Shown here piece after piece: positions 1-9,276 of a stretch of 64,000 bases of DNA. Below the pieces are notes generated by a model. The model was not told where the DNA came from, did no database searches, and saw only the letters and a program-made list of their open reading frames with translations. The stretch lies in assembly GCF_000283655.1 (NCBI RefSeq), contig NC_016622.1, positions 694,501-758,500 of the forward strand, written 5' to 3'. This DNA is from Azospirillum lipoferum 4B (GTDB taxonomy: Bacteria > Pseudomonadota > Alphaproteobacteria > Azospirillales > Azospirillaceae). Position 1 is the first letter of the stretch; each line of letters opens with the position of its first letter. Made by a program: the position numbers and the translations under genes.

Positions 1-98
1 TCGACGTGCAGCCGCTCCTCGAACTCGCGGATCGTCCGCATGGTGCGGTAGGCCTTCAGCAGCTCGTCCTTGCCGAGGGGGAAGGGATTCTGGGCCAT
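1..98 (-). CDS. acoA: Acetoin/pyruvate dehydrogenase E1 alpha subunit (partial, N-terminus only)
   Basis: Only the first 32 codons lie in the window; the gene runs off the left edge. The protein begins MAQNPFPLGKDELL and continues with the AYRTMRTIREFEERL stretch typical of the N-terminus of thiamin-diphosphate E1 alpha subunits of 2-oxoacid and acetoin dehydrogenases. It would form an alpha2beta2 E1 that cleaves acetoin to acetaldehyde plus an acetyl group passed to the E2 lipoyl arm. It starts 32 nt after the acoX stop on the same strand with a GGGAG Shine-Dalgarno, so it is the second gene of that operon. The acoX neighbour favours acetoin dehydrogenase over pyruvate or branched-chain dehydrogenase; the short stretch alone could not tell. 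Confidence 0.8.
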   Translation of the reverse strand, partial: MAQNPFPLGKDELLKAYRTMRTIREFEERLHV

Positions 99-130
99 GA
101 GGTGTTTTCTCCCTGGATTGTATTTGGAGT

Positions 131-1186
131 TTAGAAAGCGGCCGTGACGGGCACCGGGGTGCCGGTCAGCAGCCGGTTCTGGCCAGCGTGCCGCATCACC
201 GCGGCGACGTTGACCGTGCGGAAGGCGTCGTCCCGGAGCGTCAGGGACAGACGGTCGCGTTCGGAGAAGGACAGTTCGCGTTCGCCATCCAGCGCGATGG
301 AGCCGGCGGCGACTTCCGGCACGAAGGCCACGTCGGCCGGCATGCGGCGCCAGTCGGTGATGCCGACCCGGGCCATCATTCCCGGCGCGATGGGGGCGTG
401 GAGCGTGGTGGTGTTCTTGCGGCAGTCGCCGTCCGGCGACAGGCGAACCATCAGGCCGCCGCTCTCGTCGCGGCCGACGGGTTCCAGCAGGCCGGCGATG
501 GCCGACATGCCGATCACCTCGGGGTCGGCGAAGGTGACGTAGAGTTCGCGGAAATTCTCGGTTCGCCACAGGGCGCGGGCGCCGATGTAGCGCTCCGTCA
601 CCAGCGCCACGTCGACCAGCGCCATGTCGGTGACGGCACCGCCGTTGAGCGAGACATCGATGCGCTTGTTGGCGGCGAAGGCGATGTGCGGCGGCACCCG
701 GCCGGTTACCGCCAGCCCGGTGGCGAGCCCGGTGATCGTCGGCTCGCGATGTTCGGGGAAGGCGTTGTTGGTGCCGGTGGAGATGCCGGCGATGGGCACC
801 GTCCCGCATTCCGCCGCCACCGCCCGGTGGGTGCCGTCGCCGCCCAGCACCACCAGGGCCGAGACGCCGGCCCGCCGCATCTCGGCCGTGGCGCTGTGGG
901 TGTCGGCGACGGTGCCGGTGACCGGCATGGAGACGGTGTGGAGGGCGGGGTAGATGTCCTCGCCGCGCGCTCTCGCCCGCATCATGCCGCGTTCGACATG
1001 GGCGCGGATGCCGCCATTCTCCGGCATCATCAGGACGTCACGCACCCCGCAGGCATGCAGCGCCGCCAGCACCCGCAGCAGGATGTTCGCCCGGTCGGCG
1101 ATCTGCAGGCTGGTGGCGTTGGCGACGACCCGGCGGATATCGCGGGCCGAAACCGGATTGGCGACGATGCCGACGACCGGAGCCAA
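131..1186 (-). CDS. acoX: AcoX, NAD-kinase-like acetoin catabolism protein
   Basis: A 351-residue protein of the ATP-NAD kinase superfamily. The nucleotide-binding GGDGTH motif is at about residues 115-120, followed by the conserved STGTNNAFPE loop near 137-146. The family member AcoX is encoded at the head of aco operons; its precise reaction is not firmly established. I chose a TTG start at 1186 because a GGGAGG Shine-Dalgarno lies 8-9 nt upstream and the IVANP segment begins just inside. The reading frame stays open far upstream, but that stretch overlaps the promoter and the divergent gene. It is first in the aco operon, preceded by a sigma-54 promoter. Confidence 0.85.
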   Translation of the reverse strand: MAPVVGIVANPVSARDIRRVVANATSLQIADRANILLRVLAALHACGVRDVLMMPENGGIRAHVERGMMRARARGEDIYPALHTVSMPVTGTVADTHSATAEMRRAGVSALVVLGGDGTHRAVAAECGTVPIAGISTGTNNAFPEHREPTITGLATGLAVTGRVPPHIAFAANKRIDVSLNGGAVTDMALVDVALVTERYIGARALWRTENFRELYVTFADPEVIGMSAIAGLLEPVGRDESGGLMVRLSPDGDCRKNTTTLHAPIAPGMMARVGITDWRRMPADVAFVPEVAAGSIALDGERELSFSERDRLSLTLRDDAFRTVNVAAVMRHAGQNRLLTGTPVPVTAAF

Positions 1187-1246
1187 GATTGCGCCTCCCC
1201 CTCGTTGCGGCGCGCCGTTGATCGACGCGCGGTTCGAAGGGGTAAG

Positions 1247-1262
1247 AGCAACCGCTGTGCCA
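1247..1262 (-). promoter_or_regulatory. Sigma-54 (-24/-12) promoter of the aco operon
   Basis: Read on the minus strand, this is TGGCACAGCGGTTGCT, an exact match to the RpoN consensus TGGCAC-R-N4-TTGC-W. It lies about 60 nt upstream of the acoX TTG and points into acoX. Transcription should start about 12 nt downstream of the GC element, near 1236. aco operons of other proteobacteria are known to be RpoN-dependent with the activator AcoR; the acoR gene is not in this window. Confidence 0.85.
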
Positions 1263-1326
1263 GATGGCCAGTTCAGCGGATTTTCTTGATTATCAACGGT
1301 TGGGGTGATGCGCTGGGGTGGGGCGT

Positions 1327-1376
1327 TGCAACAGGTGTTGCACGGACTGTTGCGCCGCCGGTGCAACAGGTGTGGC
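1327..1376. promoter_or_regulatory. Upstream activator (enhancer) repeats for aco
   Basis: A cluster of inverted repeats with a shared arm: TGCAACA-GG-TGTTGCA at 1327-1342 (perfect 7-bp arms), TGTTGC...GCAACA spanning 1348-1368, and an imperfect third copy, TGCAACAGGTGT, from 1362. The cluster sits 65-115 bp upstream of the sigma-54 -24 element, where NtrC-family activators bind. AcoR is the inferred ligand. Confidence 0.6.
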
Positions 1377-1528
1377 GGCTTGCGATAGATCTGGAGCCAA
1401 CCTGTGGCAACCCGGCATTCCACCCCTGCGCATCGCCCGTCTTGCCAAGCGTTCGCCCGCCGCTTTAGCTTCGTTTGGTCATACCAATGAACGATCCCAA
1501 TGATCATCGACCGGGGAGGACAACACTC

Positions 1529-2932
1529 ATGACCGTCATCGCCACCACCCAGCCGCGCGCGGCCCTGACCGAGGAGGCTCGGGCCGAGCTGACGGCTCTG
1601 CTGGGCGACCGGTTCACCACCTCCCTGCCAGTTCGCGAGCATCACGGCAAGGACGAGTCCTATCACACGCCCTTCCCGCCGGACGGCGTCGCCTTCGCCA
1701 ATTCGACCGAAGAGGTCAGCGGGATCGTCAAGATCTGCGCGAAGCACAAGCTGCCGATCATCCCCTTCGGCACCGGCACCTCGCTGGAGGGCGGCATCGC
1801 GGCGCTGGCCGGCGGCATCACCATCGACCTGTCGGGCATGCAGCAGATCCTGCGCGTCAGCCCGGAGGATCTGGACGTCACCGTCCAGGCCGGCGTGACC
1901 CGCAAGCAGCTGAACGAGCATCTGCGCGACACCGGCCTGTTCTTCCCCATCGATCCCGGCGCCAACGCCTCTCTCGGCGGCATGTCGGCGACCAGGGCCA
2001 GCGGCACCAACGCCGTCCGCTACGGCACCATGCGCGAGAACGTCCTGGGCCTGACGGTGGTGCTGGCCGACGGCCGCGTCATCAAGACCGGCGGGCGGGC
2101 GCGCAAGTCGGCGGCCGGCTATGACCTGACCCGGCTGTTCGTGGGGTCCGAAGGCACGCTCGGCATCATCACCGAGGTGACGCTGAAGCTTTACGGCATT
2201 CCGGAAGCCATCTCGTCCGCCGTCTGCGCCTTCCCGACCATCAAGGGCGCGGTCGACACCGTGATCCAGACCATCCAGGTCGGCGTGCCCGTCGCCCGCA
2301 TCGAGTTGCTGGACGAGGTGCAGATCGACGCGGTCAACAAATACTCCAAGCTCGACTACGCCGTGGCGCCCACCCTGTTCTTCGAATTCCACGGCACCGA
2401 GGCCGGGGTGAAGGAGCAGGCGGAGATGGTGGCCGCCATCGCCGCCGAGCATGGCGGCCTGGAGTTCGCCTGGGCCACCCGGCCGGAGGACCGGTCCAAG
2501 CTGTGGCAGGCCCGGCACGATGCCTATTACGCGGCGCTGGCCCTGCGTCCGGGATCGAAGGGCTGGCCGACCGACGTCTGCGTGCCGATCTCGCGGCTTG
2601 CCGACTGCATCCTGGAGACCAAGCAGGATTTGGCCGAGTCCAACATGCTGGCCCCGATGGTCGGCCATGTCGGCGACGGCAACTTCCACCTCGTCTATGT
2701 CCTCGACCCGGAGAATCCGGCCGAGTTGGCCGAGGCCCAGCGCCTTGCCGACAAGATGGTGACGCGCGCGCTGGAGATGGGCGGCACCTGCACCGGCGAA
2801 CATGGCATCGGCTACGGCAAGATGGCGTTCCTGGAACAGGAGACCGGCGAAGCGTTCAACGTCATGGGCGACCTGAAGCGCGCCTTCGACCCGGACAACC
2901 TGCTGAATCCGGGCAAGGTGGTGCGGGTCTGA
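1529..2932 (+). CDS. FAD-linked oxidase, D-lactate dehydrogenase (cytochrome)/GlcD type
   Basis: A 467-residue FAD-dependent 2-hydroxyacid dehydrogenase. The N-terminal FAD_binding_4 (VAO/PCMH) fold carries PFGTGTSLEGG at about 79-89 and the GSEGTLGIITE segment near 206-216. The C-terminal FAD-oxidase_C domain has GHVGDGNFH and TGEHGIG (about residue 425), and the chain ends in the family's usual FDPDNLLNPGK. It should oxidise D-lactate, glycolate or a similar 2-hydroxyacid and pass electrons to cytochrome c or quinone. The start at 1529 is preceded by GGGGAGG at good spacing; an upstream in-frame ATG at 1475 has no such site. It is divergent from aco, so D-lactate is plausible but not provable from sequence. 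Confidence 0.88.
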   Translation: MTVIATTQPRAALTEEARAELTALLGDRFTTSLPVREHHGKDESYHTPFPPDGVAFANSTEEVSGIVKICAKHKLPIIPFGTGTSLEGGIAALAGGITIDLSGMQQILRVSPEDLDVTVQAGVTRKQLNEHLRDTGLFFPIDPGANASLGGMSATRASGTNAVRYGTMRENVLGLTVVLADGRVIKTGGRARKSAAGYDLTRLFVGSEGTLGIITEVTLKLYGIPEAISSAVCAFPTIKGAVDTVIQTIQVGVPVARIELLDEVQIDAVNKYSKLDYAVAPTLFFEFHGTEAGVKEQAEMVAAIAAEHGGLEFAWATRPEDRSKLWQARHDAYYAALALRPGSKGWPTDVCVPISRLADCILETKQDLAESNMLAPMVGHVGDGNFHLVYVLDPENPAELAEAQRLADKMVTRALEMGGTCTGEHGIGYGKMAFLEQETGEAFNVMGDLKRAFDPDNLLNPGKVVRV

Positions 2933-3087
2933 TCACAAGCAAGTCTTCGAGTGCCTATGAAATACGCCCTACCTCTTAAGGGCTAGCCTGTTCTTGTCGG
3001 GTGGTTGTTATCGCTTCTACTATTGGGATCGCCGATTACCGGCGCGGCGCGACCATCCCGTTGCGCCGCCCAATGTGGAGCCCGGTC

Positions 3088-3354
3088 ATGAAGTTCGCCG
3101 CACTCGCTTTTGGCATCCTGTCGCTCGGCCTGCTGTCCGCAGGGGCGCCCGCCCTGGCGGACGACAACGCGAAATGGATCGCCCAGTGCATGAAGGACAA
3201 CGCCGACGCCAAGGTCCCGGAATCCGTCGTGAACAAATACTGCGTCTGTATGAACGACAAGATGGACAACAACGAGACGCGCACCATCACCCAGTGGGAA
3301 AAGGCCAATCCCGAAGCCCGCAAGGCTTGCGAGAAGGTTGCCGGCTGGGAGTGA
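3088..3354 (+). CDS. Small secreted cysteine-containing protein, unknown function
   Basis: Encodes 88 residues. A clear Sec signal peptide (MKF, hydrophobic core, cleavage after APALA) leaves a mature chain of about 65 residues with four cysteines (QCM, YCVCM, ACE), which could form two disulfides in the periplasm. I chose the ATG at 3088 because GTGGAG lies 8 nt upstream and the signal peptide starts there. It is followed by a good terminator, so it is probably monocistronic. I do not recognise the family. Confidence 0.7.
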   Translation: MKFAALAFGILSLGLLSAGAPALADDNAKWIAQCMKDNADAKVPESVVNKYCVCMNDKMDNNETRTITQWEKANPEARKACEKVAGWE

Positions 3355-3387
3355 GCGCCGAGCCGGTGGAGCAGATCCATACAGCAA

Positions 3388-3419
3388 GAAGGCCCGGTTC
3401 CGCTTGGGATCGGGCCTTC
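3388..3419 (+). terminator. Rho-independent terminator after the small secreted protein gene
   Basis: Perfect 9-bp arms GAAGGCCCG/CGGGCCTTC with a 14-nt loop, followed by GCATTTCC. It lies 33 nt after the stop codon. Confidence 0.7.
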
Positions 3420-3547
3420 GCATTTCCTATCTACAGCCTGCTGGCTGCCGACGAGACCTGTTCGTCGATTATCCAGCCGAGCAAGGGATGCGCTGCTTTG
3501 ACGGGTTTCATCCCCAGTTCTTTCGGATTGGGTTGCCGATCCGGCAT

Positions 3548-4051
3548 TTACCGGGTTTGACTGGCGTGCAGGATATTGATTTCAACACGATTGGTATCGT
3601 AGATTTTTTTCGAGGCGCTCAGGTTTATTGCAAACTCTCCAACTATAATCGTTTGTTCCTTGCTGGTGTCTGCGACTTCGATCACGCCGTTTCCAACAAT
3701 GATATTGATGAATTGATAGTCTTTTAGAAGGCCGTGTTTCGTCCAAAACCAGAAGTCGATCCCAATATTCTTTACCGTCAAAAGATGAACCTTGTCGTAT
3801 TCGATCAAATCCGGGGGGGTATCGAACTTGACAAATGCGCTTCGGGCTGGATGGATTATGCCTGATGCGGGCGTGTATAGCTCCTTTGGAGACACAGCTG
3901 CGCGTTTGATGAGTTTGGTGAAATCGTACGAGATTTCCCGATCGAATTCATTGTTTATGGTGAACGAGTAAGCATACCCAACGATGATTGGCTTGGAGAC
4001 TGGTTCGGTCACATCGAATGAATTGTAGGGAGCGGGTGAGTAAGTGACCAT
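3548..4051 (-). CDS. Hypothetical protein in an AT-rich island
   Basis: A 167-residue soluble protein with no signal peptide, membrane helix or motif I recognise. It is rich in beta-branched and aromatic residues, which suggests a beta-sandwich or similar fold. Codon use is strikingly AT-rich compared with every neighbour (many third-position A/T), and the flanks from about 3430 to 4190 are equally AT-rich. This points to recent acquisition. The ATG at 4051 is the first start in frame; the Shine-Dalgarno is weak (AAGAGA). The 260 bp upstream to the next gene holds only AT-rich sequence and small hairpins. Confidence 0.6.
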   Translation of the reverse strand: MVTYSPAPYNSFDVTEPVSKPIIVGYAYSFTINNEFDREISYDFTKLIKRAAVSPKELYTPASGIIHPARSAFVKFDTPPDLIEYDKVHLLTVKNIGIDFWFWTKHGLLKDYQFINIIVGNGVIEVADTSKEQTIIVGEFAINLSASKKIYDTNRVEINILHASQTR

Positions 4052-4311
4052 TTTATATTATCTCTTATCAGCTTCTGATAAATCCATCATGTGGTTTTAG
4101 GTATGGGGATATCCATGAACAAATTGATTCAAATAAAGTAAAAAATCGAAAATAGTATACATGCATATGAATGATTTTATTCAATTCTGAAAATGCACCC
4201 GGATCGGCGAAATGGCCGCCCGAATCGTTTGCGGGCGGAAACAACACCTGCGCTTCGATTGCGATACGTCGTGTGGACCGTGGCAGCGGCATTTCTGCCG
4301 CCGCACAATCC

Positions 4312-4791
4312 TCACCGGAACTTCGGCCGCCGCCCCGCCTTCAGCGCCTGCACCGCCTGGTCCAGCGTCTGGAGGAACTGCGACTTGTCGCGCTGGCTCA
4401 TCGGCGCGTTGCCGCCGCTGACCACGCCCATGTCGCGCAAATCCTGCATCAGCGCGCGGGTGGCGAGCGCCGAGCCGACGCTGTCCGGTGTGAAGGGGCG
4501 CCCGGTCGGGCCGATCACCACCGCGTTCCGCTTCACGCAGCGGTCGGCCAGCTGGATGTCGGCGGTCACCACGATGTCGGTCGGGCCGGCCTGTTCGGCG
4601 ATCCAGTTGTCGGCGGCGTCGAAGCCGTCACTGACCACCACCAGTTCGGCCATGCACTCCGTCGGCAGGCGGAGCGGCGCGTTGGCGACCAGCCACACTT
4701 TGCAGCCGGTTCGACCGGCAACCTTGTAGACCTCGGCCTTGACCGGGCAGGCGTCGGCATCGACGTAGATTTCGACCTTGGGGCTGACCAA
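4312..4791 (-). CDS. UPF0178/YaiI family protein (DUF188)
   Basis: Encodes 159 residues, the usual length for the YaiI/YqxD family. The N-terminal IYVDADACPVK motif is the family signature and resembles PIN-like nuclease active sites. Further conserved segments are TADIQLADRCV and GNAPMSQRDKSQFLQ toward the C-terminus. The biochemical role is not established. The start is a TTG at 4791 with GGAGG 7 nt upstream; no ATG is available. It is divergently transcribed from ettA. Confidence 0.88.
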   Translation of the reverse strand: MVSPKVEIYVDADACPVKAEVYKVAGRTGCKVWLVANAPLRLPTECMAELVVVSDGFDAADNWIAEQAGPTDIVVTADIQLADRCVKRNAVVIGPTGRPFTPDSVGSALATRALMQDLRDMGVVSGGNAPMSQRDKSQFLQTLDQAVQALKAGRRPKFR

Positions 4792-4953
4792 TCCTTTTCC
4801 TCCGGATACCGCCCGATCTCCGCGGATCGGCTCAACAAGGTTTCATGCAAGGCCCTTATGCGCTAAAACCGGACCCTAGCGACAGGGTGCCGTGGAACCG
4901 GAAGGCAGGGGCGGCGCCAATTCTCACATCTTTTCGGAAGGTCGGAGCGGCGC

Positions 4954-6630
<1,677 letters not shown>

Positions 6631-6658
6631 CGGATAGAGGGGCTTCCCTCCCGAGCGG

Positions 6659-6697
6659 AAAAGGGGCCGCCGGTCTGACCGACCGGTGGCCCCTTTT
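6659..6697. terminator. Bidirectional terminator between ettA and the cupin gene
   Basis: A long hairpin whose arms begin AAAAGGGGCC and end GGCCCCTTTT, with an inner CCGGTC/GACCGG stem. T-runs lie at the 3' end on either strand. It separates the two convergent genes. Confidence 0.85.
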
Positions 6698-6708
6698 CAT
6701 TGGCGCGG

Positions 6709-7194
6709 TCAGTTGCCGCGCTTGACCGACAGCGGCGTCCCAACTTCGCCGGGATAGACGGCCAGCAGCCGAACTGGCTCGCTGCCTTCATTGATGCCTT
6801 CATGCCAGTCGGTGCGCTCCATATACGCGTCACCTTCCTTGTAGACCGTGCTTTCGCCGGCTTCGCCCCGGATCGTCAGCGTGCCGCCCAGAATGTAGAC
6901 GAACAGCGGGATCTGATGGGTATGCACGCCGGTGCGCGCACCGGGCGGTATCTCGGTGATGCGCGCGGTGACCTGGGGCGTACCCTTCGGATAGACGATG
7001 GGCGTGCCGTTGGAGTTGGTCTCCGTCTGCAGCAGCGGGGTGGATCGCGGGACCGGTGTGGCGGCGGGTTGGCTGGAAGTGGTCTGCGCCTGTGCGGATG
7101 ACAGCAGGCATGAACCAGCCAGACCCCCCGCGAGCAAGCCGGCGAGCAGGCCGGCCACCGGAGGGCGGCGGGGGTGGACGGGGGACCGAGACAT
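6709..7194 (-). CDS. Secreted cupin-domain protein
   Basis: About 161 residues. An N-terminal signal sequence (Arg-rich start, Leu/Ala/Gly core, cleavage near SSAQA) precedes one cupin beta-barrel. The first cupin motif is seen as GARTGVHTHQIPLFVYILGG and the second around EGDAYMERTDWHEGINEG, with His residues placed for metal binding. Substrate is unknown; such single cupins act as periplasmic metal-dependent enzymes or binding proteins. A TTG three codons upstream (7203) is an alternative start. Between 7284 and 7325 upstream lies an imperfect inverted repeat with GCGCA-TTGGT arms that may be an operator. Confidence 0.75.
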   Translation of the reverse strand: MSRSPVHPRRPPVAGLLAGLLAGGLAGSCLLSSAQAQTTSSQPAATPVPRSTPLLQTETNSNGTPIVYPKGTPQVTARITEIPPGARTGVHTHQIPLFVYILGGTLTIRGEAGESTVYKEGDAYMERTDWHEGINEGSEPVRLLAVYPGEVGTPLSVKRGN

Positions 7195-7364
7195 GATGGG
7201 CAAACTCTCCGGTAGCGGAAACGGAATCGCAGAGTGCGATCTGCTACCGATACACGATAGAGATGTTCATCCAGTCGTTAACTGCGCAATTGGTCGCATG
7301 AATGGAGATGACGCAACCAATGCGCGTTTGTCCCTCCTCCACCCTGCCGCCGATGTCCGGCCAG

Positions 7365-8963
7365 TCAGCGCGTCACATCGTCTGTCCGGTCGGTGCGGCG
7401 GTCGGTGGTCTTGTCGTCCCGCGTGTCCTCGATCTCCACCTCGGTGCGGCGCACGGTGTCGCGCACGCTCTGGGCGCGTTCCTCGACATCCTTGCGGACC
7501 ACGACCGTCTCGCGGACATGGGCGGTCTTGCTGACCACCGCTTCCTCGTCGGTCTCCGTCACCTCGATGGTGCGCTCGCGGAAGGCGTCGGCCGGCACGT
7601 CGGCGCTGCCCTCCGCCATGCCGCCGGGGCGGCGTTCGACGGTGACGGTCTCGTCGCGCAGGCGCACCTGCTCCTCGACGGGCGTCTCGACGACATAGCT
7701 GCGGACGCGGACGCCGCCGCGCTCGACGCTGCGCTTGCCGATGTTGACCTGTTCCTCGACGACTGGGATCTGCTCTTCCCGTTCGGAGCTGCCGCTGCGG
7801 GTGCTGTCGGCGTTGACGTCGCGCATGGCGGCGGCGGCTCCGGTCAAGCCGGCGCCGGTACCCGTACCCGTGGTGTCGACGGGGGTGCGGCCGGGCGAAT
7901 AGCGCAGCCGTTCCTCCTCGGCCGTGCTGTCGTCGTAATAGTCTGCGCTCTCGTCGAAGCCGGTCCAGCCGGAGTTGCGATAGGCGGTGCCGCGTTCCTC
8001 GACATCCACCACGTTGCCGCGCTCCAGCACCTCCATGGCGCGGTCGACATCATCCTCGTCCAACTGCAGCTTCAACAGCGAGCCGCCGCGGCGCACACCT
8101 TCGGCGTAGACCTGCGCGTCCTGATTGGGGACGCCCCAGCCCGACAGGCGGGTGAGGATGCCGCCGGCCGTCGTGCCGGTGGTCGCACCCATCCCGGCGC
8201 CCATCCCGGCGCCCATCCCGGCCCCGGCCCCGGCTCCCAGCCCGGTGCCCATGCTGCTGCCGGGCACGGTGTTGGGCGACGCGACATAGCCGGTGGACAG
8301 GTCGGTACGGGCCATGCCGCCGGCGGCGCCGACCGACGAATCGCCGGTGGTGGTGCCGAGCCCGGTGGTGTCGCTGCCGCTCCATCCGCCGCCGGTCAGG
8401 TCGGAATGGGACAGGATTTCGATGGCGCTGGTTTCGAATCCGGTGGCCTGCAGGTCGCGGGATGCGGTCTCGGCGTCGGATCGGTGGTCGTAGAGGGCGA
8501 CGATGGTTTTGGTCATCGGCTTTACTCCTCGGACGAAATCGGGGGACGAATTCGGTTTGGGGGAGGGCGGGGCTGTAACGCGCTCCACCACCGCCTCTTG
8601 GGAACGCAGCGTGACCGGCTGCTCGACGTCGATGGTCCGCCGGCTCTTGCGGATGTGCAGCTCTTCGCGCAGCACCAGCCGCCGTTCCACCACCAGAACC
8701 TCCTCGACCAGCGGGATCACGGTAACGTCGCCCTCCTGGCGGATGCCGGGATGGGCGTCGATCTCGCGGTCGATCGGGATGCGGGTGACAGTGGCCTCTT
8801 CCTGCTCCAGCGCTTCGCGGACCAGTTCCTCCCGTTCGGAAACACGGGTGGTCACCCGGACACGGCTTCGCTCAACCCGCTGCTTGTCGACGGTCATCGA
8901 CTCGTCGTGCAGGGGAATGACCGCATCGCCGCTGTCGGGGGACGGTTCTTTCTCGGCTGTCAT
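7365..8963 (-). CDS. DUF2382 (YsnF/AvaK) stress-associated protein, fused two-domain form
   Basis: A 532-residue open frame in three parts. Residues 13-135 form a DUF2382 domain (IPLHDESMTVDKQRV). Residues about 150-300 begin MTKTIVALYDHRSDAETASRDL, like YsnF/general stress protein 17M, with a Gly/Met/Ala-rich low-complexity linker. A second charged DUF2382 domain (about 385-530) is rich in Glu, Arg and Val. DUF2382 proteins are linked to stress and desiccation; their mechanism is unknown. An internal ATG at 8516 has a strong GAGGAG Shine-Dalgarno, so a separate 383-residue product is likely. The 8963 ATG has only a weak ribosome site but follows the upstream small gene by 18 nt. Confidence 0.8.
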   Translation of the reverse strand: MTAEKEPSPDSGDAVIPLHDESMTVDKQRVERSRVRVTTRVSEREELVREALEQEEATVTRIPIDREIDAHPGIRQEGDVTVIPLVEEVLVVERRLVLREELHIRKSRRTIDVEQPVTLRSQEAVVERVTAPPSPKPNSSPDFVRGVKPMTKTIVALYDHRSDAETASRDLQATGFETSAIEILSHSDLTGGGWSGSDTTGLGTTTGDSSVGAAGGMARTDLSTGYVASPNTVPGSSMGTGLGAGAGAGMGAGMGAGMGATTGTTAGGILTRLSGWGVPNQDAQVYAEGVRRGGSLLKLQLDEDDVDRAMEVLERGNVVDVEERGTAYRNSGWTGFDESADYYDDSTAEEERLRYSPGRTPVDTTGTGTGAGLTGAAAAMRDVNADSTRSGSSEREEQIPVVEEQVNIGKRSVERGGVRVRSYVVETPVEEQVRLRDETVTVERRPGGMAEGSADVPADAFRERTIEVTETDEEAVVSKTAHVRETVVVRKDVEERAQSVRDTVRRTEVEIEDTRDDKTTDRRTDRTDDVTR

Positions 8964-8981
8964 GGCGGCTGGCGCCGCCGG

Positions 8982-9119
8982 TCAGCGGAACAGGAGGTAG
9001 AGGACGATCGCGACCACGATCAGACCGAGGATGATCCACATCCAGTTCATCCCGGCGCTTCCTGCTCCGGTCACGGTGTCATACACACCAACTTTCCTGG
9101 GCTTCTGTTCGTCTGCCAT
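8982..9119 (-). CDS. 45-residue single-pass membrane protein
   Basis: MADEQKPRKVGVYDTVTGAG is a short hydrophilic N-terminus; one transmembrane helix follows (WMWIILGLIVVAIVLYLLF) and ends at the C-terminus. The ATG at 9119 has AAGGAGG five nt upstream. It is the first gene of a two-gene operon with the DUF2382 gene and lies behind an EcfG-like promoter, so it is probably a general-stress membrane peptide. The role is unknown. Confidence 0.75.
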   Translation of the reverse strand: MADEQKPRKVGVYDTVTGAGSAGMNWMWIILGLIVVAIVLYLLFR

Positions 9120-9179
9120 GGGAGCCTCCTTGCGGGGATGGACCGGCGGGTTGCGCCCCCATCCGGCATGCTCCATTCA

Positions 9180-9204
9180 AACAGAAGGGCCCCTGGATCG
9201 TTCC
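9180..9204 (-). promoter_or_regulatory. EcfG-type general-stress promoter
   Basis: Read on the minus strand: GGAAC, a 16-nt spacer, then TGTT. This fits the alphaproteobacterial EcfG/sigma-T pattern GGAAC-N16-18-CGTT with one -10 mismatch. It lies 60 nt upstream of the 45-residue membrane protein start. A second GGAAC occurs at 9213-9217. Function is inferred from position and from the stress-type genes downstream. Confidence 0.6.
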
Positions 9205-9276
9205 CCCTGATCGTTCCGAGGATTCAACGATCCTTACTTTTCAAACGATCAAGGGCGGATGCATCGAACCGCCAGC

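Noticed and set aside
131-2803. An 890-codon open frame covering acoX and running beyond it
   Set aside because: Upstream of 1186 it is the antisense shadow of the FAD oxidase gene; only the acoX part has family signatures.
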